DNA from: Microbacterium sp. A20
Lineage (GTDB): Bacteria; Actinomycetota; Actinomycetes; Actinomycetales; Microbacteriaceae
Reading direction: 5' to 3'
NCBI RefSeq assembly: GCF_004794515.1
Contig: NZ_SSDF01000085.1
Span: forward strand, 60,006 to 124,005
Length of the DNA stretch: 64,000 nucleotides
Shown: positions 39,379-47,889 of the stretch, one piece after another
How the letters are laid out: every line of letters begins with the position of its first letter
Numbering within the stretch: the first letter of the stretch is position 1
Notes under the pieces: model-generated
What the model was told of the DNA's origin: nothing
The model's database searches: none
Seen by the model: the letters and a program-made list of their open reading frames with translations, nothing else
Program-made: the position numbers and the translations under genes

Positions 39379-39485
39379 TAGGTACATTACTTGGTCAGGG
39401 CGGGAGACTGCGACCCCGTTTCTGGAGTGTTCATCCAGACGAATGCTCGGTAAACGAGCTCTGAACAAATCCGAGTTAGGTACAT
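39379..39485 (+). promoter_or_regulatory. Two TAGGTACAT direct repeats between GntR and phosphonate operon
   Basis: TAGGTACAT at 39379-39387 (over the leaderless start region of the regulator) and at 39477-39485 (62 bp before phnD). The 98-bp spacing would let one regulator dimer act at each gene's promoter. Confidence 0.5.
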
Positions 39486-39547
39486 ATCTCGGCGTTCCAC
39501 CTGCGAGAGTCTTCCGTGGATCACCCCTCACACCCTGAAAGGTCCTC

Positions 39548-40477
39548 ATGAAGCTTCGCGCTCTTCCCGCCCTCGCCGGCGTCGCGCTCCTCGCCCTCGG
39601 CCTCGCCGCCTGTGCCGGCTCCGCCGAGGCCACCGGCACCCCCGGCGCCGACGACTCGTCGACCACGAGCGGTTTCGCCGTCGACGAGAACACCCTCGTG
39701 TTCGGTGTCGTCCCCGACTCGGTCGACACTGAGACGAACTACCAGCCGCTCATGGACTACATCGCCGACCTCACCGGCAAGACCGTCGAGTACCACGAGT
39801 CCACCGACTACGCGGCGCTCATCGAGGCCGCCGTCGCCGGCAAGGTCGACGTGGCCTCGTTCTCCGGCTTCACCTACGTCACCGCCACGAACAACGGCGC
39901 CAAGCTCACCCCGATCTCCTCGATCGTGACCGCAGAGGGTCAGGAGCCCGGCTACTACTCGCAGGCGATCGTCCCCGCGGACAGCGACATCTCCAGCCTC
40001 GAGGACTTCAAGGGCAAGAAGGTCTGCTTCGTCGACCCGTCCTCGACCTCGGGCTACCTGTTCCCGTCGTACAACCTGCTCGAGGCCGGCATCGACCCCA
40101 AGACCGACATCACCCCGGTCTTCGCAGGCAAGCACGACGTCAGCGTCACCAAGGTCGGCGAAGGCGTCGAGTGCGAGGTCGGTTTCGCCGAGGACTCCGA
40201 GGTCGAGAAGTCGGACAAGGTCAAGGTCATCGACGAGACGATGGTGCCCGGCGCCCCGCTCGTGTACTCCTCGACGCTTCCGGACGAGGTCTCGAAGCAG
40301 CTCATCGACGGACTCTCCGAGGTCACGATCGACGACATCATCGCCGCGGGCATCGACAGCGCCGACAGCGACTCCTTCCGCAGCGTCTTCTACGCCACCA
40401 AGCCGGTCGATGACGCCTACTACGACCTGATCCGCGACATCTGCAAGGAGACCGAAGCGGAGCAGTGCCAGGGCTGA
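39548..40477 (+). CDS. phnD: Phosphonate/phosphite ABC substrate-binding lipoprotein
   Basis: 309 aa with lipobox leader ending in LAAC (Cys22). The mature domain has the PhnD pattern: LVFGVVPDSVDTETNYQPLMDYIADLTGKTVEYHESTDYAALIEAAVAGKVDVASFSGFTYVTA and VCFVDPSSTSGYLFPSYNLLEAGI. It binds alkylphosphonate-like ligands outside the cell. First gene of the phnDCE-oxidoreductase-PhnX-ADH operon. A GC-rich hairpin lies 30 bp behind it. Confidence 0.92.
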   Translation: MKLRALPALAGVALLALGLAACAGSAEATGTPGADDSSTTSGFAVDENTLVFGVVPDSVDTETNYQPLMDYIADLTGKTVEYHESTDYAALIEAAVAGKVDVASFSGFTYVTATNNGAKLTPISSIVTAEGQEPGYYSQAIVPADSDISSLEDFKGKKVCFVDPSSTSGYLFPSYNLLEAGIDPKTDITPVFAGKHDVSVTKVGEGVECEVGFAEDSEVEKSDKVKVIDETMVPGAPLVYSSTLPDEVSKQLIDGLSEVTIDDIIAAGIDSADSDSFRSVFYATKPVDDAYYDLIRDICKETEAEQCQG

Positions 40478-40506
40478 GCCCGGTCTGACCCTTCGCCTCA
40501 CCCGGT

Positions 40507-40546
40507 GCCCTCCGCCTCGTCCGCCCCGCGCGGCGAGACGGAGGGC
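40507..40546 (+). terminator. Hairpin behind phnD
   Basis: GCCCTCCGCCTCG (40507-) pairs with CGAGACGGAGGGC (40534-40546) with one mismatch. As at 4622, a stable stem without a U-tract follows a binding-protein gene, probably adjusting its mRNA level. Confidence 0.5.
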
Positions 40547-40582
40547 CCGCCGCTCGACACACCACATCACAGGAGCTACGAC

Positions 40583-41413
40583 ATGACCGCCTCGGCATCC
40601 GACGCCCTCATCCGTCTCGACGGCGTGACGAAGACCTTCGGCACGACCACTGCACTGAAGGGCGCCTCGCTCGAGGTCTCCCGTGGCGAGATCGTCGTTC
40701 TCCTCGGCCTCTCCGGCTCGGGGAAGTCGACCCTGCTGCGCCACCTCGACGGGCTCGAGGTCCCCACCGCGGGCTCGGTGGAGGTGCTCGGCTCGCAGGT
40801 TCCCTCACTGAAGGGCCGCGCGCTCCGAGGCCTCCGCAGCCGCGTCGGCTTCATCTTCCAGCAGTTCGAGCTCGTGCCCTCGCTCACCGTGCTCGAGAAC
40901 GTGCTCACCGGATCGCTCTCGAGCGTGCGGGGGCCGCGCCTCGGGCTCTGGGGCTACTCGCGGGCCGCCAAGCTCACCGCGCTCGAGCACCTCGACCGCG
41001 TGGGACTGCTCGACCGTGCCTACCAGCGCAGCGACACCCTCTCCGGCGGACAGCAGCAGCGCGTCGCCATCGCCCGCGCCCTCATGCAGAAGCCAGACAT
41101 CCTGCTCGCCGATGAGCCGGTCGCCTCGCTCGACCCGGAGTCCAGCGAGCAGGTCATGGCTCTCATCCGCGAGATCGCCGCCGACGAGGGACTCACCGTG
41201 GTGTGCAGCCTGCACCAGGTCGACCTCGCCATCAGCTGGGCCGACCGCATCGTCGGGCTCCGCCACGGCGAGGTCGTGCTCGACACCCCCACGACCGACC
41301 TCACCAAGGCCGCCGTCATGGAGATCTACGGTCGCGTCGCGACCACCACCGCCGAGATCCGCGCCGTGCAGGAAGAGCTGGTCGTGGCGGCGGCGCAGGT
41401 GGCGGCATCATGA
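40583..41413 (+). CDS. phnC: Phosphonate ABC transporter ATPase
   Basis: 276 aa. Walker A GLSGSGKST, signature LSGGQQQRV, Walker B ILLADEPVASLDP and H-loop CSLHQVDLA match PhnC. AGGAGC precedes the ATG. Its stop overlaps the permease start (ATGA at 41410). Confidence 0.93.
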   Translation: MTASASDALIRLDGVTKTFGTTTALKGASLEVSRGEIVVLLGLSGSGKSTLLRHLDGLEVPTAGSVEVLGSQVPSLKGRALRGLRSRVGFIFQQFELVPSLTVLENVLTGSLSSVRGPRLGLWGYSRAAKLTALEHLDRVGLLDRAYQRSDTLSGGQQQRVAIARALMQKPDILLADEPVASLDPESSEQVMALIREIAADEGLTVVCSLHQVDLAISWADRIVGLRHGEVVLDTPTTDLTKAAVMEIYGRVATTTAEIRAVQEELVVAAAQVAAS

Positions 41414-43167
41414 CGGCGCTGGACGCGTCGACGAGCTCGGCGACCCAGAGCGGGGGAGCGTCCCCCCGGGGCGGCGCCCACACCGTCGCCGAGCGTGCAC
41501 CGAAGCGGCCGATCTCGGCGGAGCGCATCGCGGCATCCCTCACCCTCGTAGCCCTCGTGGTGCTCGGCATCCTCGCCGTCCGCGACGTCGACATCTCGAT
41601 CCCGGCGATGGTGCAGAGCTGGGGCAACGCCGAGAACTTCATGGCCCGCGTCGGCGGTCTGTCGTTCCCCGAGCCCGCCGACCTGGCCTGGCTGATCGCC
41701 CTGACCGTCGGCCTCGTGCTGGTCGGAACCCTGCTGGCCGCCGTGCTGTCCGTGCCGATCGCCTACCTCGCCGCGTCCAACACGACACCGGGGAGCGGCT
41801 GGCGCGCGGCAGCCCGGTTCATCGGCGTGCTCACCCGTGCGCTGCCCGACGTGGTGCTCGCGATGGCGTTCGTGCTGATGTTCTCGCTCGGAACGCTCCC
41901 CGGCATCCTCGCCATCGGCATCCACTCGATCGGCATGATCTCGAAGATGTTCGCCGACGCGATCGAGCAGATCGACGAGGGCCCCCGTCTCGCCATCCGC
42001 GCCGCCGGCGGCTCGAAGATGCAGGAGTTCAGTGCCGGCATCCTCCCGCAGGTACTGCCCAGCTGGGTCGCGACGGTGCTGCACCGCAACGACATCAACC
42101 TGCGCGGCAGTGTCGTGCTCGGCTACGTCGGCGTCGCCGGCCTCGGTCTTGAGATGTCGTACGCGTTCAAGTCGCTCAACTACGGCAAGGGCCTCGGCAT
42201 CGCCCTCGTCATCTTCATCCTCTGCATCGTGATGGAGATCGTCTCCAGCCTGGTCCGCGGGGCGATGCTCGGCGAGCAGAGGCACACCCGCTCCTGGATG
42301 GACCGGATGCTGCACCCCCGGCTGGGCGCGCAGACCACATCGGCAGCCGACGGGCGACCCGCCTGGGCCGTCAGCCCGCAGATGGCCGTGCGGCGCCCCT
42401 GGACCGCGCAGCGCGTGCGCCACACGATCGCCGGTGTCGTCGCCGTGCTCGTCGTGATCGGCAGCGTCGTGGTCAGCCAGATCAACTGGATGGACTTCTT
42501 CACCTTCTGGGCCAAGCTGCCTGAGGTCGCCGCCCGGTTCTGGCCGCCCTCGTTCGGCAGCTACGAAGCGAGCGCGATGTTCGAAGCCATGCGCGACACC
42601 GTCGCGATCGCGCTCGCCGCCACCGTGCTCACGCTGCTCCCGTCGCTGCTGCTCGGCTCGCTCGCTGCGCGCAACGTCGCTCCGAGCTCAGGGGCACGGG
42701 GAACGGCTCGGCTGCTGCTCGTCGGCATCCGCGGCATCCCCGAGCTGATCCTGGCGATCGTGCTCGTCGTCATCACCGGCCTCGGCGCGCAGGCGGGCGT
42801 CATCGCCCTCGCGATCGGCGGCATCGGACTGCTCGGCAAGCTCATCGCCGACTCCTTCGAAGAGGTCGATCGCGGCCCCGAGCGGGCGCTGCGCGCGGTC
42901 GGTGCGACGCGTCTGCAGACCTACGCGTCGGCGACCGTGCCGCAGGGGATGCAGGCGCTCATCGGACACAGCTTCTACATGCTCGACACGAACATCCGTG
43001 CGGCGACGATCCTCGGCATCGTCGGCGGCGGCGGCGTCGGGTACTACCTGCTCAACGCGAGCCAGGGGTCGCGCTACGAGACCGTGACCGCGATCGTCCT
43101 GATGATCCTCGCCACCGTGCTCGTGGTCGAAGGGCTCGCCATGTGGATGCGGAAGGTGTTCCGATGA
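41410..43167 (+). CDS. phnE: Fused double phosphonate ABC permease
   Basis: 585 aa: two PhnE-type permease domains in one chain, joined by a loop near residue 300. Each half has its own coupling loop (first about 155-190: IDEGPRLAIRAAGGSKMQEFSAGILPQVLPSWVA; second FEEVDRGPERALRAVGATRLQTYASATVPQG). PhnE is usually one domain of about 270 aa, so this single gene supplies both halves of the channel. The N-terminal 40 residues are hydrophilic. It starts in the phnC stop and ends in the next start. Confidence 0.9.
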   Translation: MTALDASTSSATQSGGASPRGGAHTVAERAPKRPISAERIAASLTLVALVVLGILAVRDVDISIPAMVQSWGNAENFMARVGGLSFPEPADLAWLIALTVGLVLVGTLLAAVLSVPIAYLAASNTTPGSGWRAAARFIGVLTRALPDVVLAMAFVLMFSLGTLPGILAIGIHSIGMISKMFADAIEQIDEGPRLAIRAAGGSKMQEFSAGILPQVLPSWVATVLHRNDINLRGSVVLGYVGVAGLGLEMSYAFKSLNYGKGLGIALVIFILCIVMEIVSSLVRGAMLGEQRHTRSWMDRMLHPRLGAQTTSAADGRPAWAVSPQMAVRRPWTAQRVRHTIAGVVAVLVVIGSVVVSQINWMDFFTFWAKLPEVAARFWPPSFGSYEASAMFEAMRDTVAIALAATVLTLLPSLLLGSLAARNVAPSSGARGTARLLLVGIRGIPELILAIVLVVITGLGAQAGVIALAIGGIGLLGKLIADSFEEVDRGPERALRAVGATRLQTYASATVPQGMQALIGHSFYMLDTNIRAATILGIVGGGGVGYYLLNASQGSRYETVTAIVLMILATVLVVEGLAMWMRKVFR

Positions 43168-44303
43168 ACGGCACGCAGAACACGGCAGATGTCGTCGTCG
43201 TCGGCTCCGGCATCGTCGGTCTCGGCGCGGCCTATGCGGCGGTCCGTCGCGGGCTGCGCGTGATCGTGGTCGACCGCACCGACGCCCCGGTCGGCGCCAC
43301 GATCCGCAACTTCGGGCATCTCTGCGTCGGCGCACAGGGTGGGGAGGCGCGACGCTACGCAGATGTCTCCCGCGAGCTGTGGCTGCGCCTCGCCCAGGAC
43401 GCCGGCTTCTGGCTGCGCGAGTCCGGCACGCTCGTGGCCGCTCGCCACGGCGACGAGCTCGCAGTGCTCGAAGCCGCATCCCGCGACGGCGGCATCCGCA
43501 TGCTCGAGGCCGACGAGATGCTGCGCCTCGCCCCGCTGCGGGCCGAGGGCCTCGTCGGCGGCGCGCACATCGAGGTCGACCTGCAGACCGATCCGCGCAC
43601 CGCGGCCACCGCGATCGTGCGTCATCTCGCGAGCCTCGGGGTGGAGTTCCGGTTCCGGACCGCGGTCACCGCGGTGGGAGCGGGGCGGGTCGAGACCACC
43701 CGCGGCCCGATCCGCGGCGGGAGCGTCGTCGTCGCGGTGAACCACGACATCGACCAACTGCTCCCCGAGGTCGCCGAGCGGCACGGGATCGAGCGCTGCG
43801 CCCTCGACATGATGCGGGCGGCGGTGTCGTTCCGGCATCCGCTGGCCGCACCGCTGCTCACCGGCTGGTCGCTCGTGCGCTACGGCCGGTTCGCGGACGG
43901 TCCGGAGGCGACCGCACTGCGGGAGCGCCTGCACACCGAGCGCCCCGACCTGGCCGCACTCGACCTCAACCAGATGTACACGCAGCTGCCGGACGGAACG
44001 CTCATCATCGGCGACTCGCATGCGACCGCGGTCGCCCCGGCGCCGTTCCAGCCCGAGGCGGCCTTCACGGCGTTCCTCGACGAGGCTGCGGCGCTGTTCG
44101 ACGCACCCGCTCCGCGCGTGATCGAGCGGTGGCAGGGCGTCTACGCGAAGGGGCCGCAGGAGTTCCTGGTCGACCGCGGCGACGACGGCGTGCTGGTGAT
44201 CGCCGCGACCACCGGCATCGGGATGACGACGGGTCTCGGACTCGCCGAAGAGAACCTCACCGCCGCCTTCGGGTGGACGGCCGCAATGGAAGGAACATCA
44301 TGA
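43164..44303 (+). CDS. FAD-dependent oxidoreductase, phosphonate-linked (TIGR03364-like)
   Basis: 379 aa, D-amino-acid-oxidase fold. FAD site VVVVGSGIVGLGAAYAAVRRG with VDRTDAPVGATIRNFGHLCVG, and C-terminal TTGIGMTTGLGLAEEN. This branch is regularly found beside a PhnX-like hydrolase and is proposed to oxidatively deaminate an aminophosphonate differing from 2-aminoethylphosphonate (hydroxy- or N-methyl derivatives). Start overlaps the phnE stop; stop overlaps the next start. Its position fits exactly. Confidence 0.85.
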   Translation: MNGTQNTADVVVVGSGIVGLGAAYAAVRRGLRVIVVDRTDAPVGATIRNFGHLCVGAQGGEARRYADVSRELWLRLAQDAGFWLRESGTLVAARHGDELAVLEAASRDGGIRMLEADEMLRLAPLRAEGLVGGAHIEVDLQTDPRTAATAIVRHLASLGVEFRFRTAVTAVGAGRVETTRGPIRGGSVVVAVNHDIDQLLPEVAERHGIERCALDMMRAAVSFRHPLAAPLLTGWSLVRYGRFADGPEATALRERLHTERPDLAALDLNQMYTQLPDGTLIIGDSHATAVAPAPFQPEAAFTAFLDEAAALFDAPAPRVIERWQGVYAKGPQEFLVDRGDDGVLVIAATTGIGMTTGLGLAEENLTAAFGWTAAMEGTS

Positions 44304-45007
44304 CCACCTCTCTCGAACTCATCGTCCTCGACATGGCGGGGACCACCGTGCTCGACGACGGCGTCGTGGAGCAGGCGTTCCAGCGCGCTGCCGAGCGCAC
44401 GGGCGTCGCCGACCGGATGCCGTGGGCCGAAGCCCTCGACTACGTGCGCGTGACGATGGGGCAGTCAAAGATCGACGTGTTCACCCACCTCGCCTCCGGC
44501 GACCGGGCTGCGGCGGAACGCGCCACCGCCGCGTTCGAGGCGGCGTACGCCGAGATCGTCGTCGAGCAGGGTGTCTCCGAGATCCCCGGCGCAGCGGACG
44601 CCATCCAGGATCTGAAGGATGCCGGACTGAAGGTCGTGCTGACGACCGGGTTCGCGCCGGTGACCCGCGATGCGCTGATCGACGGACTCGGCTGGCGCGA
44701 CCTCGTCGATGTCGCCCTGTCTCCCGTCGACGCGGGTCGTGGCCGCCCGGCGCCCGACCTCGTGCTCACGGCGCTGCTCCGCACCCAGACCTCCTCGGTG
44801 CAGGCGGTCGCCGTCGCCGGAGACACCGTCAGCGACGTCGAGTCCGGGCGTCGGGCCGGTGCCGGCTTCGTCGCCGGTGTGCTCAGCGGTGCCCATGATC
44901 GCCCGGCGCTGAGCGCCGCGGGGGCGGATGCCGTGCTGAGCGATGTGACGGCCCTCCGCGGCGTGCTCGCGCAGCGCGAGCTGCTTCCCCTCGTCGCCAC
45001 CTCCTGA
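44300..45007 (+). CDS. PhnX-like phosphonatase-related hydrolase (TIGR03351-like)
   Basis: 235 aa HAD enzyme. DMAGTTVLDDG replaces the usual DxD with D-M-A-G-T-T as in phosphonoacetaldehyde hydrolases, and GRGRPAPDL and AGDTVSDVESGRRAGA follow. It lacks the PhnX lysine region at the usual place, as is typical of the PhnX-like subgroup. It should cleave the C-P bond of the aldehyde made by the preceding oxidoreductase, releasing phosphate. Confidence 0.85.
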   Translation: MTTSLELIVLDMAGTTVLDDGVVEQAFQRAAERTGVADRMPWAEALDYVRVTMGQSKIDVFTHLASGDRAAAERATAAFEAAYAEIVVEQGVSEIPGAADAIQDLKDAGLKVVLTTGFAPVTRDALIDGLGWRDLVDVALSPVDAGRGRPAPDLVLTALLRTQTSSVQAVAVAGDTVSDVESGRRAGAGFVAGVLSGAHDRPALSAAGADAVLSDVTALRGVLAQRELLPLVATS

Positions 45008-45018
45008 GCGGGATCGAC

Positions 45019-46107
45019 ATGGGAACGCTGCTGGTCCGTCCACCCGGTCACCGCCGTGACGTCGCGCTGCGCCCGGCGGCGACGGCGATGGTCTGGATCG
45101 GCGAGGGCCACCCGCACGAGACGATCGCCGTGCCGGGGGTCGCGCTGGCCGACGGCGACGTGCTCGTGGCGGTCGAGATGTCGACGATCTGCGGCTCCGA
45201 CGTGCACACGGTGCAGGGACGACGATCCGCCCCGACCCCTCTCGTGCTCGGTCACGAGAGCGTCGGCAGGGTGATCGCGACCGGTGACACCGGTGCGAAC
45301 ACCGTCGACGGCACCCCGCTGCGCATCGGCGATCGCGTGGTGTGGTCGGTGACGATCTCGTGCGCGAGCTGCGACCGATGCCTGCGGGGGATGCCGCAGA
45401 AGTGCCGCAACCTGGGAAAGTACGGGCACGACCGGGTCGGCGCCCACGGCGACCTGACCGGTGCGTTCGCGAGTCACGTGCAGCTGCGTGAGGGAACCGC
45501 CATCGTGCGCGTGCCCGAGGCGCTGCCGGCATCCGTCCTCGCCCCCGCAGGGTGTGCGACCGCGACGGCCTGGGCGGCAGTCGCCAGGGCTGCGCGAGAC
45601 CATGACCTCGAGGGTGCCGCCGTGCGGATCCACGGGGCCGGGCTCGTCGGGCTCTCCGCCGCCGCGATCGCCGCGGAGCAGGGAGCGACGGTCGAGGTTC
45701 TCGACCCGAACCCGGAACGCCGCGCGCTCGCCGCCCGATTCGGGGCGACGAGTCTGGACCGGGAGCCCGACGTCGTTATCGAGGCCTCGGGGCATGCCGT
45801 GAGCGCGGCCGTCGACGGGGTGGCCGTCGGCGGCACGGTGGTGCTCGTCGGCAGCGTGTTTCCCGCCGACCCCGTGCCGTTCGACGCCGAGAGCATCGTG
45901 CGGCGCCTGGTCACCGTCACCGGCATCCACAACTACACGGGAACCGAGCTCGCCGAAGCCGTCGGGTTCCTGGCGGGACGCGGACGCGCCTATCCGTTCG
46001 GCGACGCGGTCGGCGCGGTGCGCGGGCTCCACGAGATCGATGCCGCGCTCGCGGAGGCGGCGGCGCCCGGCGCACCCCTGCGGATCGGCCTGCTGCCGGG
46101 GCACTGA
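45019..46107 (+). CDS. Zinc-dependent alcohol dehydrogenase, phosphonate-associated
   Basis: 362 aa MDR family. Catalytic zinc C58 (STICGSDVH), H79-E80 (LGHESVG); structural zinc C115, C118, C121, C129 (CASCDRCLRGMPQKC); NAD site GAGLVGLSAAAIAAEQGA. The group is typically linked to phosphonate operons (TIGR03366-like) and may oxidise or reduce the C2 aldehyde/alcohol left after C-P cleavage. Last gene of the operon, 11 bp after the PhnX-like gene. Confidence 0.87.
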   Translation: MGTLLVRPPGHRRDVALRPAATAMVWIGEGHPHETIAVPGVALADGDVLVAVEMSTICGSDVHTVQGRRSAPTPLVLGHESVGRVIATGDTGANTVDGTPLRIGDRVVWSVTISCASCDRCLRGMPQKCRNLGKYGHDRVGAHGDLTGAFASHVQLREGTAIVRVPEALPASVLAPAGCATATAWAAVARAARDHDLEGAAVRIHGAGLVGLSAAAIAAEQGATVEVLDPNPERRALAARFGATSLDREPDVVIEASGHAVSAAVDGVAVGGTVVLVGSVFPADPVPFDAESIVRRLVTVTGIHNYTGTELAEAVGFLAGRGRAYPFGDAVGAVRGLHEIDAALAEAAAPGAPLRIGLLPGH

Positions 46108-46138
46108 CCCGCCGACGCCAGCCAGCCCCACCGACGAC

Positions 46139-46639
46139 CTACGCGGGCTGCTGTCCGCTCCGGCGAGGACCCGCCTGTCGCAGACCTTCCGCATGGAAGG
46201 CGAGCAGCCGGACGGCAGCCTCGACCGTCGCCGCCAGCACTTCTTCGGGGTCGCCGGTGAGCGCCAGCCGACGGTGTCCGACGGCATCGGCAGTCGCCCA
46301 TCCGAGGTAGACCGTGCCCGGGGGATGGCCTCCCTCGGGATCGGGCCCGCCGACTCCGGTCGTCGACACGCAGAGGTCGGCGTCGAGCAGGTCGCGAGCC
46401 CCCGTCGCGAGCTGCTCGGCGCACGCCGCGGAACACGGATCCGTGCCGGGGACGAGCCCGAGCACGCGCTCCTTCACATCGGTCAGATACGCCACGACGC
46501 CGCCGGCGAACCACTCGGACGCCTCGGAACCCGCTCCCACCGTGCTCGCCAGCTGGCCGGAGGTGAGAGATTCGGCCACGGCCACACGGAGACCGCGTTC
46601 GCGCGCGAGGTCGCTCAGTCGCTCGATGTGTTCGGTCAC
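46139..46639 (-). CDS. CinA C-terminal domain protein (NMN amidohydrolase-type)
   Basis: 166 aa. RVAVAESLTSGQLASTVGAGSEASEWFAGGVVAYLTDVKERVLGL and CVSTTGVGGPDPEGGHPPGTVYLGWA are the CinA/PncC domain, which deamidates nicotinamide mononucleotide in pyridine-nucleotide salvage. It is the short, stand-alone form without the N-terminal COG1058 part. The start is a GTG at 46639. It lies between converging ADH and the FHA gene. Confidence 0.87.
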   Translation of the reverse strand: MTEHIERLSDLARERGLRVAVAESLTSGQLASTVGAGSEASEWFAGGVVAYLTDVKERVLGLVPGTDPCSAACAEQLATGARDLLDADLCVSTTGVGGPDPEGGHPPGTVYLGWATADAVGHRRLALTGDPEEVLAATVEAAVRLLAFHAEGLRQAGPRRSGQQPA

Positions 46640-46668
46640 TGGGAGATGCCCTTCAGCCCGTGTCTTCC

Positions 46669-47193
46669 CTACGCGTTCTCCGCGGCGTCAGGCTGAGCAG
46701 ACCCATCCTGCGTGGATCCGTCGCCGTCGCCGTCGTAGTCCGGACGCGGTGGCTGCAGCGGCTGATCGGAGTACTCGCCACCCTTGCGGCCGCCGTACGG
46801 GCGCCCGTGGTCGGCGAACTCGTCGCGGGCGAACACCAGAGTCCACGGCCCCGCCGTGAAGTGTGCTCCGGTGCGGAGCGTCTCGGTGTCCTCGCCCGGG
46901 TGCGTGGCGTCTGCGCCGGCACTGGCGTTCATCTCACCTGCGCCGTGCAGGGTCAGCACGTACTCGTCGCGGTCATCGTGCGTGATCGTGGCGTGCACCG
47001 GGTCGGTGTCGGCCAGGCGCAGCTCATTGCCCTCGGCGGACCCGATCCGCACCTCATCCGCTTCGAGCGCGAATTCGGTGCGCTCGTCGTCGCGGGTGAT
47101 GCGCAGCCGCGGGTTGCCCGCGCCCCATTCGGCGTGTGTGGTTCCGGGGGTGTAGCCCTCGTCGGGGCGGTCGTCGATGTGTCGTGCGTTCAT
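46669..47193 (-). CDS. FHA-domain-like protein
   Basis: 174 aa. Residues about 35-135 look like a forkhead-associated fold: RLRITRDDERTEFALEADEVRIGSAEGNELRLADTDPVHATITHDD and GEMNASAGADATHPGEDTETLRTGAHFTAGPWTLVFARDEF, a phosphothreonine reader. The C-terminus is Gly/Asp/Pro-rich and disordered. GTCAACCCCC lies 69 bp upstream on its strand (47262-47253). Role unknown. Confidence 0.72.
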   Translation of the reverse strand: MNARHIDDRPDEGYTPGTTHAEWGAGNPRLRITRDDERTEFALEADEVRIGSAEGNELRLADTDPVHATITHDDRDEYVLTLHGAGEMNASAGADATHPGEDTETLRTGAHFTAGPWTLVFARDEFADHGRPYGGRKGGEYSDQPLQPPRPDYDGDGDGSTQDGSAQPDAAENA

Positions 47194-47252
47194 GGCAGTG
47201 CCCTCCTCGAGCTCGGGTATCCGAGATTAAGCGGGCGTGCGTGTTCTGCCGA

Positions 47253-47262
47253 GGGGGTTGAC
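47253..47262 (-). promoter_or_regulatory. GTCAACCCCC element upstream of FHA gene
   Basis: Reads GTCAACCCCC on the minus strand, 69 bp before the FHA start; shared with 22827, 23440 and 47818. Confidence 0.4.
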
Positions 47263-47379
47263 TTCGCGATGGCGGACACGCACCCGCCTTCGTGCGGAAC
47301 AGAGGCGGAATACTGTCGCCGCGTGAGCGAGAATGGAGTGAGCCGTCGTCTCGGCCAGGCTGCGACCAAGGAGCACAGA

Positions 47380-47727
47380 ATGGGCAAGTTCGTCTACGAA
47401 GGCGGAGTGAAGACCGAGATCGAGGACCGCGCTCTCACCCACCTGCAGCTGGTCATCACCGCCAAGCTGCGGCGCGGGGAGCCGTTCCCGTTCAGCTGGC
47501 GTGAAGACGCGAGCGTCGGTGGCGGACGCACGACCGTGTGGATCCAGCCGGGCAGCTCCTTGGTGTTCAAGTACTTCGGCAGCCGCCAGCCGTCCATCAA
47601 CCGGGCGTGGATCGAGGCGCTGGCCTTCACCGCGAACGCGCCGAGCGGCCTGTACCTCGTACCCGAGCCCGCCGAGGCCGGTACGGAGCCGGGCACGGAA
47701 GAGATCCCGGTCACGCCTCAGCTCTGA
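47380..47727 (+). CDS. DUF7882-type small protein
   Basis: 115 aa. MGKFVYEGGVKTEIEDRALTHLQLVITAKLRRGEPFPFSW and SSLVFKYFGSRQPSINRAWIEALAFTANAPSGLYLVPEP are nearly unchanged in Microbacteriaceae and define this family, sometimes misnamed DNA ligase. AAGGAG is 6 nt before the ATG. No enzyme motif. Being one of the most family-specific genes here, it supports the taxon. Confidence 0.82.
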   Translation: MGKFVYEGGVKTEIEDRALTHLQLVITAKLRRGEPFPFSWREDASVGGGRTTVWIQPGSSLVFKYFGSRQPSINRAWIEALAFTANAPSGLYLVPEPAEAGTEPGTEEIPVTPQL

Positions 47728-47817
47728 TCCGCTGCGGCGTCCGCGCCGCTGCCGTCGCGCACGGCCTCGAGAGCGGCCGGGGATGGACCCCGCACGTCGC
47801 CGCCTCCCTGCCGGGCT

Positions 47818-47827
47818 GTCAACCCCC
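47818..47827 (+). promoter_or_regulatory. GTCAACCCCC element upstream of SDR gene
   Basis: GTCAACCCCC, 63 bp from its end to the ATG at 47890. Fourth copy of the shared element. Confidence 0.4.
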
Positions 47828-47889
47828 TGCACCCGCGGCCGTCGATCGGGAAGAGTCGGTCGGACACCCCGAGACGAGGAGGATCGGCC

